Position numbers and translations under genes: made by a program. The notes below the pieces were generated by a model that was not told the origin of the DNA, did no database searches, and saw only the letters and a program-made list of their open reading frames with translations. Shown here piece after piece: positions 15,795 to 25,458 of a stretch of DNA of 54,989 nucleotides. Source of the DNA: Eubacteriaceae bacterium (GTDB lineage: Bacteria; Bacillota; Clostridia; Lachnospirales; Lachnospiraceae). The DNA lies in NCBI GenBank assembly GCA_910574915.1, contig CAJTCR010000034.1, forward strand, positions 1-54,989, read 5' to 3'. Each line of letters starts with the position of its first letter. Position 1 is the first letter of the stretch.

Positions 15795-17111
15795 TTAACC
15801 TTGTATTCCTGACGGTTGCCGATGGATCTCGCGCCATACCATCGCCCGGCTGTCTGCGCGGAACGCTTCACAGTCTGCGTATGGTTCCAGGTCTACCTCT
15901 ATCGGCAGTTGCGTGTTTGTCTCTGTCCTCCTTATCGTATGCCGCGTTTTTTCGTTCGCTGCAATATCCTTTGCTGCATTTTTTGCAAACACAAGGCTCT
16001 CCAGCAGAGAATTGCTTGCCAGACGGTTTCTGCCATGCACGCCGTTACATGCCGTTTCCCCGACGGCATACAGCCGCTGCATCGATGTGCGGCTGTTCGT
16101 ATCGACCTGGATACCGCCCATAAAATAATGCTGCGCAGGCACGACCGGGATACATTCCTTTGTCACATCATACCCCACCGCGGCGCAGTGTGCAACAATA
16201 TTCGGAAAATGTGCTTCTAACTCCTTTTTGGGAATGTGCCGCAGATCTTCCCAGACATATGGGGTGCCGTCTTTTTCCATCTGAATAAAAATCGCCGCGG
16301 TCAGCTCGTCCCGCGGCAGCAGCTCGTCGACAAAGCGCCGCATATGCTTATCATACAGCCTGGCGCCTTCTCCGCGCACGGATTCGGAGATTAAAAAGCT
16401 GCGGTCTTCTTTTCCTTCAGTATAAAGCGTCGTCGGATGGATCTGAATATAGCTGCTGTTTTTCAATGCGATGTGATTTCGCAGCGCCGCCGCTATTCCA
16501 TCTCCGGTCAGATGCCTGTAGTTGGTAGAATGCGGATACAAGCCGCCGATGCCGCCGCAGGCAAGGATCGTATATTCTGCCTGCAAGCGTATGATGCCGC
16601 CGTCCGCTTTTTTCACAACCGCTCCATAGCAAATGCCGTCCGCGCTTATAAGGTCAAGCATTTCCGTATATTCCAGCAGCTCGATATTTTCGCGTTTTTC
16701 TGCCTGCTCCAGCAGCTTTTTTGTAATCTCCTCTCCGGTAATATCTTTATGAAACAAAATCCGCTTTTGGGAATGCGCGCCTTCTCTCGTATACGCGAAG
16801 CTGCCGTCCGCTTCCCGCTGGAACTGCACGCCGTATGCGACAAGATCTTCAATTACCTGCCTGGAAGAGCGTATCATAATTTCCACCGACACCCTGTCGT
16901 TTTCATAATGCCCCGCACGCATCGTATCTTCAAAATACCCCTCATAATCGTCTTCGCTCCGAAGCATACAGATGCCGCCCTGCGCAAGAAACGAGTCGCT
17001 GCTTTGAAGATCCGATTTTGTAATAACGGTTACACGCATATCCTGCGGCAGATGGAGCGCACAGTATAAGCCGCTGCATCCGCTTCCTACGATTAAAATA
17101 TCTGTTTTCAT
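15795..17111 (-). CDS. nadB: L-aspartate oxidase
   Basis: A 438-residue flavoenzyme that oxidises L-aspartate to iminoaspartate for NadA. The FAD-binding loop is ILIVGSGCSGLYCALHL; SDSFLAQGGI and GGIGGLYPHSTN are family signatures, and VPAQHYFMGGIQVD and GRNRLASNSLLESLVFA identify aspartate oxidase rather than fumarate reductase. It is about 90 residues shorter than the enterobacterial protein, lacking the C-terminal helical part; short forms are usual in Clostridia as far as I recall. ATG 17111 has AAAGGG nearby; the frame extends upstream to 17144 but without support. First gene of the operon with nadC and niaR. Confidence 0.94.
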   Translation of the reverse strand: MKTDILIVGSGCSGLYCALHLPQDMRVTVITKSDLQSSDSFLAQGGICMLRSEDDYEGYFEDTMRAGHYENDRVSVEIMIRSSRQVIEDLVAYGVQFQREADGSFAYTREGAHSQKRILFHKDITGEEITKKLLEQAEKRENIELLEYTEMLDLISADGICYGAVVKKADGGIIRLQAEYTILACGGIGGLYPHSTNYRHLTGDGIAAALRNHIALKNSSYIQIHPTTLYTEGKEDRSFLISESVRGEGARLYDKHMRRFVDELLPRDELTAAIFIQMEKDGTPYVWEDLRHIPKKELEAHFPNIVAHCAAVGYDVTKECIPVVPAQHYFMGGIQVDTNSRTSMQRLYAVGETACNGVHGRNRLASNSLLESLVFAKNAAKDIAANEKTRHTIRRTETNTQLPIEVDLEPYADCEAFRADSRAMVWREIHRQPSGIQG

Positions 17112-17167
17112 AAAGATCCCTTTCTCTTTTCCTGCACCATCCAAATCCTGTGCAAATGATAGTCCCC

Positions 17168-17203
17168 ATTATAGCACACGGCTGTACATCTGACAAGACA
17201 GAT
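17168..17203 (-). promoter_or_regulatory. nadB promoter with NiaR-like operator
   Basis: On the minus strand TTGTCA (17196..17191) and TATAAT (17173..17168) are spaced by 17 bases, a near-ideal promoter. The palindrome ATCTGACAAGACAGAT at 17188..17203 covers the -35 box; its TGTC/GACA halves resemble NiaR sites described in Firmicutes. Binding here would block polymerase when niacin is plentiful. Promoter seen directly; operator by resemblance. Confidence 0.65.
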
Positions 17204-17280
17204 ATATGGACAATGATACAGCTCTCACTGCATATATAAACTCCATTTACGAAATAAAAAAATATTGACTGAATTAGGGA

Positions 17281-17309
17281 TTGCGCAAACCAGCCATTTT
17301 TAATATAAT
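17281..17309 (+). promoter_or_regulatory. nadA promoter
   Basis: TTGCGC (17281..17286) and TATAAT (17304..17309) with 17 bases between, 40 bases before the nadA start. It runs divergently from the nadB promoter, so the operator between them may act on both. Confidence 0.55.
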
Positions 17310-17348
17310 CATAACCATCTATTAACCTGCACACAGAAAGGTGTACCA

Positions 17349-18272
17349 ATGAATACAACAAGAACTGTCCAGGACGAGATCCTGCGACTAAAAAAAGAAC
17401 ACGATATCCGAATCCTTGCCCATGCATACCAGAGCCAGGAGATCTTAGAGATCGCCGACGACGTCGGAGATTCCTATGGGCTTAGCCTAAAGGCACAGAC
17501 CGCAGAGCAGCATACCATCCTGCTGTGCGGCGTCCGCTTTATGGCAGAAACGGTCAAAATTCTGTCGCCAGACAAAAAAGTACTTTTAAGCCATCCGCAG
17601 GCAGGCTGTCCAATGGCAGAACAGATCTCTGTCAACGAGCTTGCCGCGTTAAAGGAAGCTTATAAAGGCTACACCGTTGCCGCTTATATCAATACTACTT
17701 CCGAGCTGAAAACGCTCTGTGACGTGTGCGTCACCTCATCGTCCGCCGTCAAGATTATCCGCAGCCTGGAAAATAAAAATATTCTGTTTGTCCCGGACTG
17801 CAATCTCGGCGCGTGGGTGGCAAAACAAGTGCCTGAAAAAAATATCCAGCTCGTCAAAGGCGGCTGTCCGGCGCACGCCTCGATCCGTGCAGCGCAGGCA
17901 AAGCAGGCACTGGCGCTGCATCCAGGCGCAAAGCTGCTCGTCCACCCGGAATGCCTGCCGGAAGTATCGAGCCTTGCCGATTATGCCGGAAGCACGACAG
18001 GGATTATGGACTATGCAAAAAACAGCACCGCTGCCGCTTTTATTATCGGTACGGAAAACAGCATTATCGAACATCTGCAATTTGCCTGCCCTGACAAACA
18101 GTTTTATCCGCTGTCACCGGAATGCATATGCAGCAATATGAAGCTGACCACGCTTATGGACGTACTGCACTGTGTGCAGGGCACCGCAGGAGAGGAAATC
18201 GTACTGCCGGATACGGTTATGGAACAGGCGAGGCGGTGCATTGATACAATGCTTACACTAGGTGCTTCCTAA
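17349..18272 (+). CDS. nadA: Quinolinate synthase
   Basis: A 307-residue [4Fe-4S] enzyme that condenses iminoaspartate with dihydroxyacetone phosphate to quinolinate. Motifs in order: ILAHAYQSQEI, DDVGDSYGLSLKA, LLCGVRFMAETVKIL (first cluster cysteine), AYINTTSELK, VTSSSAVKI, FVPDCNLGAWVA, GGCPAHA, VHPEC, AGSTTGIM, FIIGTEN and a late CICSNMKL cysteine. This is the compact NadA type of about 300 residues. It is divergent from nadB and ends in a strong hairpin terminator. Confidence 0.96.
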   Translation: MNTTRTVQDEILRLKKEHDIRILAHAYQSQEILEIADDVGDSYGLSLKAQTAEQHTILLCGVRFMAETVKILSPDKKVLLSHPQAGCPMAEQISVNELAALKEAYKGYTVAAYINTTSELKTLCDVCVTSSSAVKIIRSLENKNILFVPDCNLGAWVAKQVPEKNIQLVKGGCPAHASIRAAQAKQALALHPGAKLLVHPECLPEVSSLADYAGSTTGIMDYAKNSTAAAFIIGTENSIIEHLQFACPDKQFYPLSPECICSNMKLTTLMDVLHCVQGTAGEEIVLPDTVMEQARRCIDTMLTLGAS

Positions 18273-18275
18273 GCC

Positions 18276-18315
18276 AAAAAGGCGGCTGACCATTTATCTG
18301 CCAGCCGCCTTTTTA
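18276..18315. terminator. Bidirectional terminator between nadA and the solute-binding gene
   Basis: AAAAAGGCGGCTG and CAGCCGCCTTTTT form a 13-pair inverted repeat with a 13-base loop. T runs are present in both directions, so it can end both nadA and the converging lipoprotein gene. Confidence 0.9.
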
Positions 18316-18322
18316 TGCCTTC

Positions 18323-19609
18323 TTATACATTTACCAGCTTCGCAAACTGCTGCACGGCTTCATCCACCGCTCCTGTGTTTCCAATCTGCTGCAACATCTT
18401 CCACCATGCTTCACGCGCCTTTGCCCATCCGGGCGTCACCTGGTAATAGTCTCCCATATACTGCATAAAAATGCTGTACTCTGTCATTACCTGGTCATTT
18501 TCATAGATCTCTTCCATCTCCCGCACCGGCCAGAACGTCGATGCAAGCACAGCTCTTTTATAGCTGCTGTCGTTTTCGGTCATATACCGGATCAGTGTCT
18601 TTGCCGCTTCGATCCGCTGCTCGTCTTTGTTGTCAAAAATACCAAAGCCCCAGATCCCGCCCTGTAGGCTTGGCTGGGCGTCGGCTGCCGGAAACGCCAT
18701 CGGGAACACATCAAAATCCAGTTCTGGGTTATTCACAATCTGGGCAATCTCTATCGACGCATTCCAGCAAAAAGCCATTGCCAGTTCCCCTCTGCAAAAC
18801 CTCGCAATCTCCTCCGCTGCCGTCTGTTCTTCAAACGAAATACTCTTTAGATCTAAAAGCAGCTTTAACGCCTTTTTATTTTCCCTGCTGTCTACGGTGT
18901 AGGTACTGTGCGCCTGGTCGGTAAATGTCCCTCCATACAGATTGGTTACAAGCGCACGTGTGCCCTGGTCGCCGCTTTGGTTTTTGCAGTAAATCATACC
19001 TGCCTGTTCGTGTCCGTAATCCTCCAGTGCATGTACCGCCTTAATAAAATCCTGTGTCGTCCATGTATGTGTCTCTTCATCAATATAGGCAAGCGCCCCG
19101 GCACTACGAAAAAGGTCATAGTTAATCGCCATACAGTGTGCCGTCATACAAACCGGAAATTCATAATATGCGCCGTTTTGGTGCTGACAGGCTTTCCTTA
19201 TATTTTCATAAATGCCCCCGGCTGTATCCGACTCCCATAGGTCAGACAAATCCACCAAAAGCCCCTGGTCGCCCCAGTCTGCCACAATCCGTTCCGGCCC
19301 TTCAAAAACAATGTCCGGGGCGTTGCCGTTCGCAATCGCTTCCCGTATTTTCTGGTCGCCGCTGTCATAATCCACGCATTCCACATTGACACGGATCTGC
19401 GGATATTCCTTGTGAAAGCTCGTAAGCAGCCCTGAAACGGTTGTCGGGTTTCCCCAGTTTCCAACCGGGAACGTCCATAAGGAAATCTCTGTTTCCTGCA
19501 TGTCTTCTGTCTGCGGCTGCATTTGTTCCTTTGTAGTGCCCCTGCTCGTACAGGCAACAGCGCCTGCCAGCGCCAAAACCGCTGCAAACACCAAAATGCT
19601 CCTTTTCAA
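18323..19609 (-). CDS. Extracellular solute-binding lipoprotein
   Basis: A 428-residue family-1 type solute-binding protein. The signal peptide ends in the lipobox LAGAVAC, so the mature protein is lipid-anchored outside the membrane. The mature part has the cluster features WTFPVGNWGNPTTVSGLLTS, APDIVFEGPERIV and a C-terminal QGGIWGFGIFDNKDEQ-type ligand region, typical of sugar ABC binding proteins. No permease or ATPase genes accompany it. Instead it is 17 bases downstream of a hybrid kinase on the same strand, so it may present a ligand to that sensor instead of, or as well as, feeding a transporter. That role is inferred from position. Confidence 0.85.
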   Translation of the reverse strand: MKRSILVFAAVLALAGAVACTSRGTTKEQMQPQTEDMQETEISLWTFPVGNWGNPTTVSGLLTSFHKEYPQIRVNVECVDYDSGDQKIREAIANGNAPDIVFEGPERIVADWGDQGLLVDLSDLWESDTAGGIYENIRKACQHQNGAYYEFPVCMTAHCMAINYDLFRSAGALAYIDEETHTWTTQDFIKAVHALEDYGHEQAGMIYCKNQSGDQGTRALVTNLYGGTFTDQAHSTYTVDSRENKKALKLLLDLKSISFEEQTAAEEIARFCRGELAMAFCWNASIEIAQIVNNPELDFDVFPMAFPAADAQPSLQGGIWGFGIFDNKDEQRIEAAKTLIRYMTENDSSYKRAVLASTFWPVREMEEIYENDQVMTEYSIFMQYMGDYYQVTPGWAKAREAWWKMLQQIGNTGAVDEAVQQFAKLVNV

Positions 19610-19626
19610 AGTACAAACCTCCTGAA

Positions 19627-22191
19627 TTATTTTACTCTATGAACTTTTTGCAGTTGTTCACTCATCAGCCGCATTAACTCTACGATATTATACGGCTTTG
19701 CCGTATGCGCATTCATCCCGCAGTCAAAGCATTTTTTAATGTCATCCTCAAATGCATCCGCGCTGACTGCAATAATCGGAATCCGCTCCGCATCGTCCCG
19801 CGCAAGGCTGCGGATGGCAGCGGCAGCCTCATATCCGGTCATCTCCGGCATCCTAAGATCCATAAGAATCAGGTCATACCAGCCGTTTTGCGACTGTTTG
19901 AATTTTTCCAGGCAGATTTTGCCGTTTTCCGCGTGATCCAGCACCATGCCAAGCTCTGAAAGCATAGCGTCTGCGATCTCCCAGTTCAGTTCGTTATCCT
20001 CTGCAAACAGCACGCGCTTTCCGGCAAAATCCACCTCATCTGCTTCTTCCTCCTGTACATCTTCCAAAGCAGGCCGCTTTTCTTCCGCAAACGGACGCAG
20101 GCTGTAAAACAGGGTAGAACGAAACAGCGGTTTTGCCGCAAACCCATTGATCCCTGCATGTAACGCCGGTTCTTCCAGTTCGTCCCAATCCCCGTCCGAC
20201 AGCAGGAGCATCGTAATGTCCCCGCCAAAACGGCTGCGCAGATTTTTGGCGGCGTCTATGCCGTCTTTTCCCTGGATATTCCAGTCCAGCAGTACAATCG
20301 GGTCTTTCCCTTTGCTATGGTATGCTTCCAGACAGCGGACGGCATGTTCTGTATCGTTTACGCACTGCGCGTGCATCCCGATCGATTCCAGTGTGCTTTT
20401 CGCCATATTGCAGCACACCTCGTCATCGTCAATCACTACGATATCACGCTGCGGCAGCCGCAGCTCCTGGTCTTGCTGCAATATTTTTTCCATATCCAGC
20501 ATAACGTAAAAATCGCTGCCTCTGCCAGGCTCGCTTTCTACTGTAATCTTGCCTCCCATCGCATCCACGATGTACTTTGTAATCGCCATTCCCATGCCTG
20601 CGCCCTCGCTTTTTTCAACGCGGGCGTTGTCTTCCCTTGCAAACGCATCAAAGATCTTTCCCTGAAATTCCTGTGTCATCCCGATCCCGTTATCTTTGAT
20701 ATGCAGGCAGGAACGAATATATGTATCGCCTTTTGGAGACGGCTTTTCTGAAAGAAATACCTGGATTCTGCCGTTTTTCGGCGTAAATTTTATACAGTTG
20801 CCAATAATATTCAATAAAATCTGGCTGAGGCGCACCCGGTCTGTAAAGACATTTTCATACTGGATATCCTGGACATAGATGTCAAACTTCTGCTTTTTTT
20901 CCTGTAGCTGCGGCTGGATCACCGTGATAATGTTCTGCATCACCTCGCGCAGTGAAAGCGGCTCCATATTCAGAGAAAAGCTGCCGCTTTCCATCTTTGC
21001 CATATCCAGCATATCATTAATCAGCCCAAGCAGATGGCGGCTGGACACGCTGATGCGCTTTAAGCACATCCGAATCCGCACCGTATCATCCAGGCTGTTC
21101 ATCGCAACCATCGTCATCCCCATAATCCCGTTCATCGGCGTACGGATATCATGGCTCATATTAGATAAAAATTCGCTTTTCGCCCTGTTTGCCTGCTCTG
21201 CCGTATGCCGTTCCATCTCCGCAGACTGATACGCCCTGTTCAGTTCACGCATCTGCCTGCGCATCAGCCAGTAATACACGGCGAAGACAAGCAAAAGCGC
21301 ACATAAGATCAGCGCGCAGCTTGCCAGTGAGCTAAACGTCCATTTGCCTGCAAGCTGTTCAACCGTCTGGTTCAGCGTACTGTAAGGCATATGCAGCAGC
21401 AGATACCATTCAGACGCGGGCAGCGCCGTGCCATACAGATTCCACCGCCTTCCAACCGCTTCGATCTCACCGGAATAATCGTCCCCATTTTCTACAGATT
21501 CCCGAATCTCGTTGACATACTGCTCTTCCCAGCTTGCTTTATCAAAATAATTGCCGCTTTCCACATCCGCGTTCTGCATAATAAACGTCCCGTCCTTGCG
21601 GATAATTGAAAATTCTACCATATTGCTGTCAATATTGACAGACAGCGTATCATTCAGATAACTTGCCGGAAGCCCTGCGATCAGGGCAGCGCTCGTTTTG
21701 CCGTTGCCGATCTCATATACGGCAGGAACGCCAAACAAGACGACCCGTTCTCCATGCTTATCTCGCGCGGCACTGATATGATCCCTGCCGCCGGTTACCG
21801 ACTCGTGCAGCGCCTGCGGCACCTCAGGGGCTACATTTGCCCCGTAAATCATCTGAAAATCTCCCTCTTGCGTATAAAAAGCCAGATACTCAAATCCCCT
21901 GGAACGGGCACAGTACGCCAGCTCCACACGCATAGATACGTCACCCTGGCTGCGTGTCGGAGAAACAGCATCAACAAGCGCTTCTACCTGTGATAACCGC
22001 AGTTCTATTGTCGTTCCAAAATGCGCGGCAATCTGCCTGCTCATCCCCGACATATAAATCACTCCGATTTCCTTAATGGCATCTGCACCCATCCGATTCA
22101 TCCACATTGTCTGGCAATTAAATACAATCATACAGAAAATGGATGCCAGGATAAGGCCCGCTGCTAAAAAATGTGTTGTTCTTCGCCTCAT
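19627..22191 (-). CDS. Hybrid sensor kinase with two receiver domains
   Basis: An 854-residue membrane protein. A helix near residues 8-28 and a second near 290-312 (LASCALILCALLLVFAVYYW) enclose a large Cache-like extracellular domain with YLAFYTQEGDFQMIYG and ASEWYLLLHMPY. HisKA has SHDIRTPMNGIMG; the ATPase has NIIGNCIKFTPKNG and GAGMGMAITK. Receiver 1 (from RDIVVIDDDEVCC) has aspartate in VLLDWNI; receiver 2 (from KRVLFAEDNELN) has LILMDLRMPEMTGYEA. There is no HPt domain and no DNA-binding domain, so output goes through a partner elsewhere. It precedes the solute-binding lipoprotein in one transcription unit. Confidence 0.92.
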   Translation of the reverse strand: MRRRTTHFLAAGLILASIFCMIVFNCQTMWMNRMGADAIKEIGVIYMSGMSRQIAAHFGTTIELRLSQVEALVDAVSPTRSQGDVSMRVELAYCARSRGFEYLAFYTQEGDFQMIYGANVAPEVPQALHESVTGGRDHISAARDKHGERVVLFGVPAVYEIGNGKTSAALIAGLPASYLNDTLSVNIDSNMVEFSIIRKDGTFIMQNADVESGNYFDKASWEEQYVNEIRESVENGDDYSGEIEAVGRRWNLYGTALPASEWYLLLHMPYSTLNQTVEQLAGKWTFSSLASCALILCALLLVFAVYYWLMRRQMRELNRAYQSAEMERHTAEQANRAKSEFLSNMSHDIRTPMNGIMGMTMVAMNSLDDTVRIRMCLKRISVSSRHLLGLINDMLDMAKMESGSFSLNMEPLSLREVMQNIITVIQPQLQEKKQKFDIYVQDIQYENVFTDRVRLSQILLNIIGNCIKFTPKNGRIQVFLSEKPSPKGDTYIRSCLHIKDNGIGMTQEFQGKIFDAFAREDNARVEKSEGAGMGMAITKYIVDAMGGKITVESEPGRGSDFYVMLDMEKILQQDQELRLPQRDIVVIDDDEVCCNMAKSTLESIGMHAQCVNDTEHAVRCLEAYHSKGKDPIVLLDWNIQGKDGIDAAKNLRSRFGGDITMLLLSDGDWDELEEPALHAGINGFAAKPLFRSTLFYSLRPFAEEKRPALEDVQEEEADEVDFAGKRVLFAEDNELNWEIADAMLSELGMVLDHAENGKICLEKFKQSQNGWYDLILMDLRMPEMTGYEAAAAIRSLARDDAERIPIIAVSADAFEDDIKKCFDCGMNAHTAKPYNIVELMRLMSEQLQKVHRVK

Positions 22192-22429
22192 ACCAATCCT
22201 CCCTGATTATTTCAAAACCGCATTCTACCAGCTTTTGCTTAAAGTACGCCTATGGGCTTTGTATAACCCCATTCTATTTTATCCCTTTCGTGTAGCCATG
22301 ACAATAAGAAATCAAAAAAAAGAGAAAGTTTGGCATACCTTGCGTACTTTACCGTAACATCATGCAAAATACAATATATATTTCTTCTCATTTTTTACTC
22401 TTTTTTTCACATTGCCGCCGAATCGGCAG

Positions 22430-22458
22430 TTGCCATTCTATGCAGATCTGGTTATAAT
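22430..22458 (+). promoter_or_regulatory. Promoter of the DUF2520 gene
   Basis: TTGCCA (22430..22435) and TATAAT (22453..22458) spaced by 17 bases. Downstream, GCCTG and CAGGC make a small hairpin in the leader before the AAAAGG ribosome site. The remainder of the 320-base gap 22192..22510 shows no gene. Confidence 0.65.
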
Positions 22459-22510
22459 AGGCACATAAAAAAAACAGCCTGCCAGTCATGCAGGCGGAAA
22501 AGGTGACTCT

Positions 22511-23359
22511 ATGAGAACAGGATTTATCGGAGCCGGCCGCGTCGGATGTTCGATCGGAAAGTATTTGTCCGAATCAGGCATACCAGTTGCCGGATATTAT
22601 GACCGGATACAGGAAGCCGCCCAGGAAGCCGCCTCCTTTACTTCTTCCCAGAGCTTTGACAGCCTGCCAGCGCTTGTTGCGGGCAGCGACCTTATATTCC
22701 TTACAACGCCCGACAGCCTGATCGGACGTACGTGGGAGGATATACGCCCGCTTCCCCTTTCGGGCAGGCTGATCTGCCATTGCAGCGGCGCACTGCCAGC
22801 AGACGCTTTTTGGGGCATTCAGCAAACCGGTGCTTTCGGGTGCTCGCTCCATCCGATGCTGCCGTTTCACGACCGCTTTTCTTCTTACAAACAGTTGCAT
22901 CATGCATTTTTTACGATTGAAGGGGACGAACATGCCGTCCTTACGCTGACGGATCTGTTTACACGGCTTGGCAACACCGTCTGCCGCATTCCGGGCGCGT
23001 GCAAGCCAAAATACCACGCCGCCGCAAGCATCTTAAGCAACCAGGTGATCGCCGTACTGGACACCGGATACCGCCTGCTGGAAGAATGCGGCTTTTCCAG
23101 GGATGCTGCCAGAAACGCCACAGCGGAGCTGGTGCGCCAAAATATAGAAAATGTGCTGTCGCATGACTGTATCCAGGCACTGACCGGGCCAATCGACCGC
23201 TGTGACAGTACGACTGTTCAAAAGCATCTGGACTGCCTGGATCAGGAAACGCTGCGCATGTACCAGGTGCTTGGCTGCAAGCTGGTTCAGCTTGCAGAGC
23301 AAAAAAACCCTGGACAAGACTATGCGGTTTTGAAAAAACTGCTGCAAAAGAAAATTTAA
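22511..23359 (+). CDS. Rossmann-like and DUF2520 domain protein
   Basis: A 282-residue probable oxidoreductase. The N-terminus MRTGFIGAGRVGCSIGKYL is a NAD(P)-binding GxGxxG loop; SDLIFLTTPD and ICHCSGALPAD are the next Rossmann elements. The C-terminal DUF2520 helical domain starts near residue 150 with KPKYHAAASILSNQVIAVLD and includes ALTGPIDRCDSTTVQKHL. The fold is like ketopantoate reductase/ProC-type dehydrogenases, but the substrate is not established. It stands alone behind its own promoter. Confidence 0.88.
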   Translation: MRTGFIGAGRVGCSIGKYLSESGIPVAGYYDRIQEAAQEAASFTSSQSFDSLPALVAGSDLIFLTTPDSLIGRTWEDIRPLPLSGRLICHCSGALPADAFWGIQQTGAFGCSLHPMLPFHDRFSSYKQLHHAFFTIEGDEHAVLTLTDLFTRLGNTVCRIPGACKPKYHAAASILSNQVIAVLDTGYRLLEECGFSRDAARNATAELVRQNIENVLSHDCIQALTGPIDRCDSTTVQKHLDCLDQETLRMYQVLGCKLVQLAEQKNPGQDYAVLKKLLQKKI

Positions 23360-23503
23360 ACGAAGCGTATCTTTTTTCCTGCATAAAATGTGTAAAAACA
23401 GGCTGATTACGCGAAAAACAGGAAATTCCCGCCATCTCGAATCTGCTATAATGAAACTGCATTTTTTATCACGGCAGATTATAGAATGATGGGGGAAAAT
23501 ATT

Positions 23504-25210
23504 ATGAAATTACGTACAAAAATCCTGCTGATCGCGCTATTGCCCGTTATTTTGCTTGGCATCGGCATCTTTATCCTCGCGGCAGACCGTACCGCCAACG
23601 GCATATACGACCAGGCATACGCAGGAATGCAGGCTGCTTCTCTTGCGGTCAGAGATATATTTGAGATCGGCAACGAGGGCGAATACCACGTCGATGCGCA
23701 GGGGGATCTGTGGAAGGGTACGAGCCTAAATATCTCGCAGTCCACAGGCATCGTCGACCATATTAAAGAAAATACCGGCATGGATGTAACGATCTACTGG
23801 GGCGGCACACGCATCCTCACCTCAATCCAAAACCAGCAGGGAGAACGCCAGACCCAGTCCCAGGCAGGCAGCGCAATTATCCAAAAGGTGCTGCAAAACG
23901 GGGAATATTATTTTTCCAGAGATATCGAGATATTGGGCAAAAAGTACGTCGCGTGCTATGCGCCGTTTTATCAGGAAAATACAAAAGATCCGGTAGGAAT
24001 GGTTTTTCTTGGCGTCCCGCGAGAAAACGTATCTGCGATTATCAATCAGATCCGTATGCAAATGATGGTTGTAATTTTTATAGCGCTCGTTTTGACAGCC
24101 ATCCTGATTACCGGGCTTGTCAAGCGGATCGTAAACGCGCTAAACGCAGGCATGGGACTTTTGCAGAAAATTTCGGAGGGTGACCTGACCGCAGACGCAG
24201 ACGCGGCTCTTTTAAACCGCAAGGATGAAATCGGTCTGCTTGGAAAAGAAATTCTTCTGATGCGCGACCGCCTGTTTGAGATTGTAGATATGCTCCGCAA
24301 AAAAAGCGTGCTGTTAGACCAGGAATCCGACACGCTAAGCAAGCGTTCCCAGGCGATTTTAACCGCAATGCAGGATTTGGAACGCGCCGCGCAGGAAATG
24401 TCTTTAAGCTGCACTTCCCAGGCGGATAATGCCAATATCGCAAACAGCGACGTTTCTGCAATGGGGGAAATGATCGACAGCAACACCATGCAGGTACAGC
24501 ATATGCATCATATTTCGCGCAAAATCCAGCTTGTGTCCAACCAGACCGCCGACGAACTCAAAGACCTGACAGACAAGATGGACATGGTACGCAGCTCCAT
24601 CCACTACTTAGAACAGCAGACAAGCCTGACCAAAGATTCGGTAGACCAGATCGGCAGCGCGACAGACCTGATCGCCGCCATCGCTTCCCAGACGAGGCTG
24701 CTCTCCCTGAATGCTTCGATCGAATCCGCCCGTGCAGGAGAGATGGGAAACGGCTTTAGTGTCGTTGCATCGGAAATACAAAAATTATCGATCCAGGCAA
24801 ATAAATCGGTAGAGGATATTCGTATTATGGTCGAAAGCCTGACGGAAAACTCCACCAAAGCTATGCAGCGTATGTCAGAGGTGCGCACGGTGATCGACAA
24901 CCAGGAAGAAAATATCAAAAAAACCGGAGAAATATTTGAAACGGTAACGGACAATATCCACCAGTCTACCAATCATATCGACAACATTATGGAACATGCA
25001 GACGAGCTGGATACCGTTCGGGCAAATATGGTCGCCTCGGCGCAAAACTCCGCGGCAGCCGCACAGGAAAACGCGGCAAGCATCCAGGAGATTATGGCTT
25101 CCGTGGCAAGCGTATATGAAGAGCTGGCACTGATTACAGACAAGACAAAGGCACTTGGCGGACTGTCATCCGAGCTGAAAAAGGGCATCGGGCTTTTTCT
25201 CAGTGACTGA
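23504..25210 (+). CDS. Methyl-accepting chemotaxis protein
   Basis: A 568-residue chemoreceptor. A short N-terminal helix (ILLIALLPVILLGIGIFIL) and a second near residue 185 (MMVVIFIALVLTAILITGL) bracket a single-Cache-type sensor containing VTIYWGGTRILTS and ACYAPFYQ. A HAMP follows, then a long coiled coil with the signalling tip ATDLIAAIASQTRLLSLNAS and IESARAGEMGNGFSVVASEI. ATG 23504 has GGGGGA upstream; the frame opens 18 bases earlier. The ligand is unknown. No chemotaxis or flagellar genes are nearby. The stop converges with the decayed regulator at 25200. Confidence 0.93.
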   Translation: MKLRTKILLIALLPVILLGIGIFILAADRTANGIYDQAYAGMQAASLAVRDIFEIGNEGEYHVDAQGDLWKGTSLNISQSTGIVDHIKENTGMDVTIYWGGTRILTSIQNQQGERQTQSQAGSAIIQKVLQNGEYYFSRDIEILGKKYVACYAPFYQENTKDPVGMVFLGVPRENVSAIINQIRMQMMVVIFIALVLTAILITGLVKRIVNALNAGMGLLQKISEGDLTADADAALLNRKDEIGLLGKEILLMRDRLFEIVDMLRKKSVLLDQESDTLSKRSQAILTAMQDLERAAQEMSLSCTSQADNANIANSDVSAMGEMIDSNTMQVQHMHHISRKIQLVSNQTADELKDLTDKMDMVRSSIHYLEQQTSLTKDSVDQIGSATDLIAAIASQTRLLSLNASIESARAGEMGNGFSVVASEIQKLSIQANKSVEDIRIMVESLTENSTKAMQRMSEVRTVIDNQEENIKKTGEIFETVTDNIHQSTNHIDNIMEHADELDTVRANMVASAQNSAAAAQENAASIQEIMASVASVYEELALITDKTKALGGLSSELKKGIGLFLSD

Positions 25211-25382
25211 CCTGCATATCCCATACATAGCCAAGCCAGCGTATATTTTTTATATACACCGGCTTCGCAGGCTGCTCTTCGATCTTTTCCCGCAGCCTGC
25301 GGATATTTACCGCTATCGTATTCTCATCTACAAATTCTCCTTCTGCGTCAAACACATGCTCCAGGATCTGACGCTTGGATAA
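25200..25382 (-). pseudogene. C-terminal fragment of a response regulator
   Basis: About 60 codons encode only the winged-helix end of an OmpR-type regulator: LSKRQILEHVFDAEGEFVDE, TIAVNIRRLREKIEEQP and IKNIRWLGYVWD. The receiver and the start of the DNA-binding domain are missing; the sequence in front (25383..25458) is unrelated. It overlaps the chemoreceptor stop by 11 bases. A remnant left by deletion. Confidence 0.75.
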
Positions 25383-25458
25383 GAAAAAATCTGCGCACGC
25401 ATATCGTCCTCGCTCCCATAACGTGCCCATACGTTGTAATATAATCGTTGCTGTACCA

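Noticed and set aside
15795..17111. nadB as a truncated pseudogene because it is shorter than the E. coli enzyme
   Set aside because: The frame is intact, all FAD and substrate motifs are present, and short NadB forms are usual in Clostridia.
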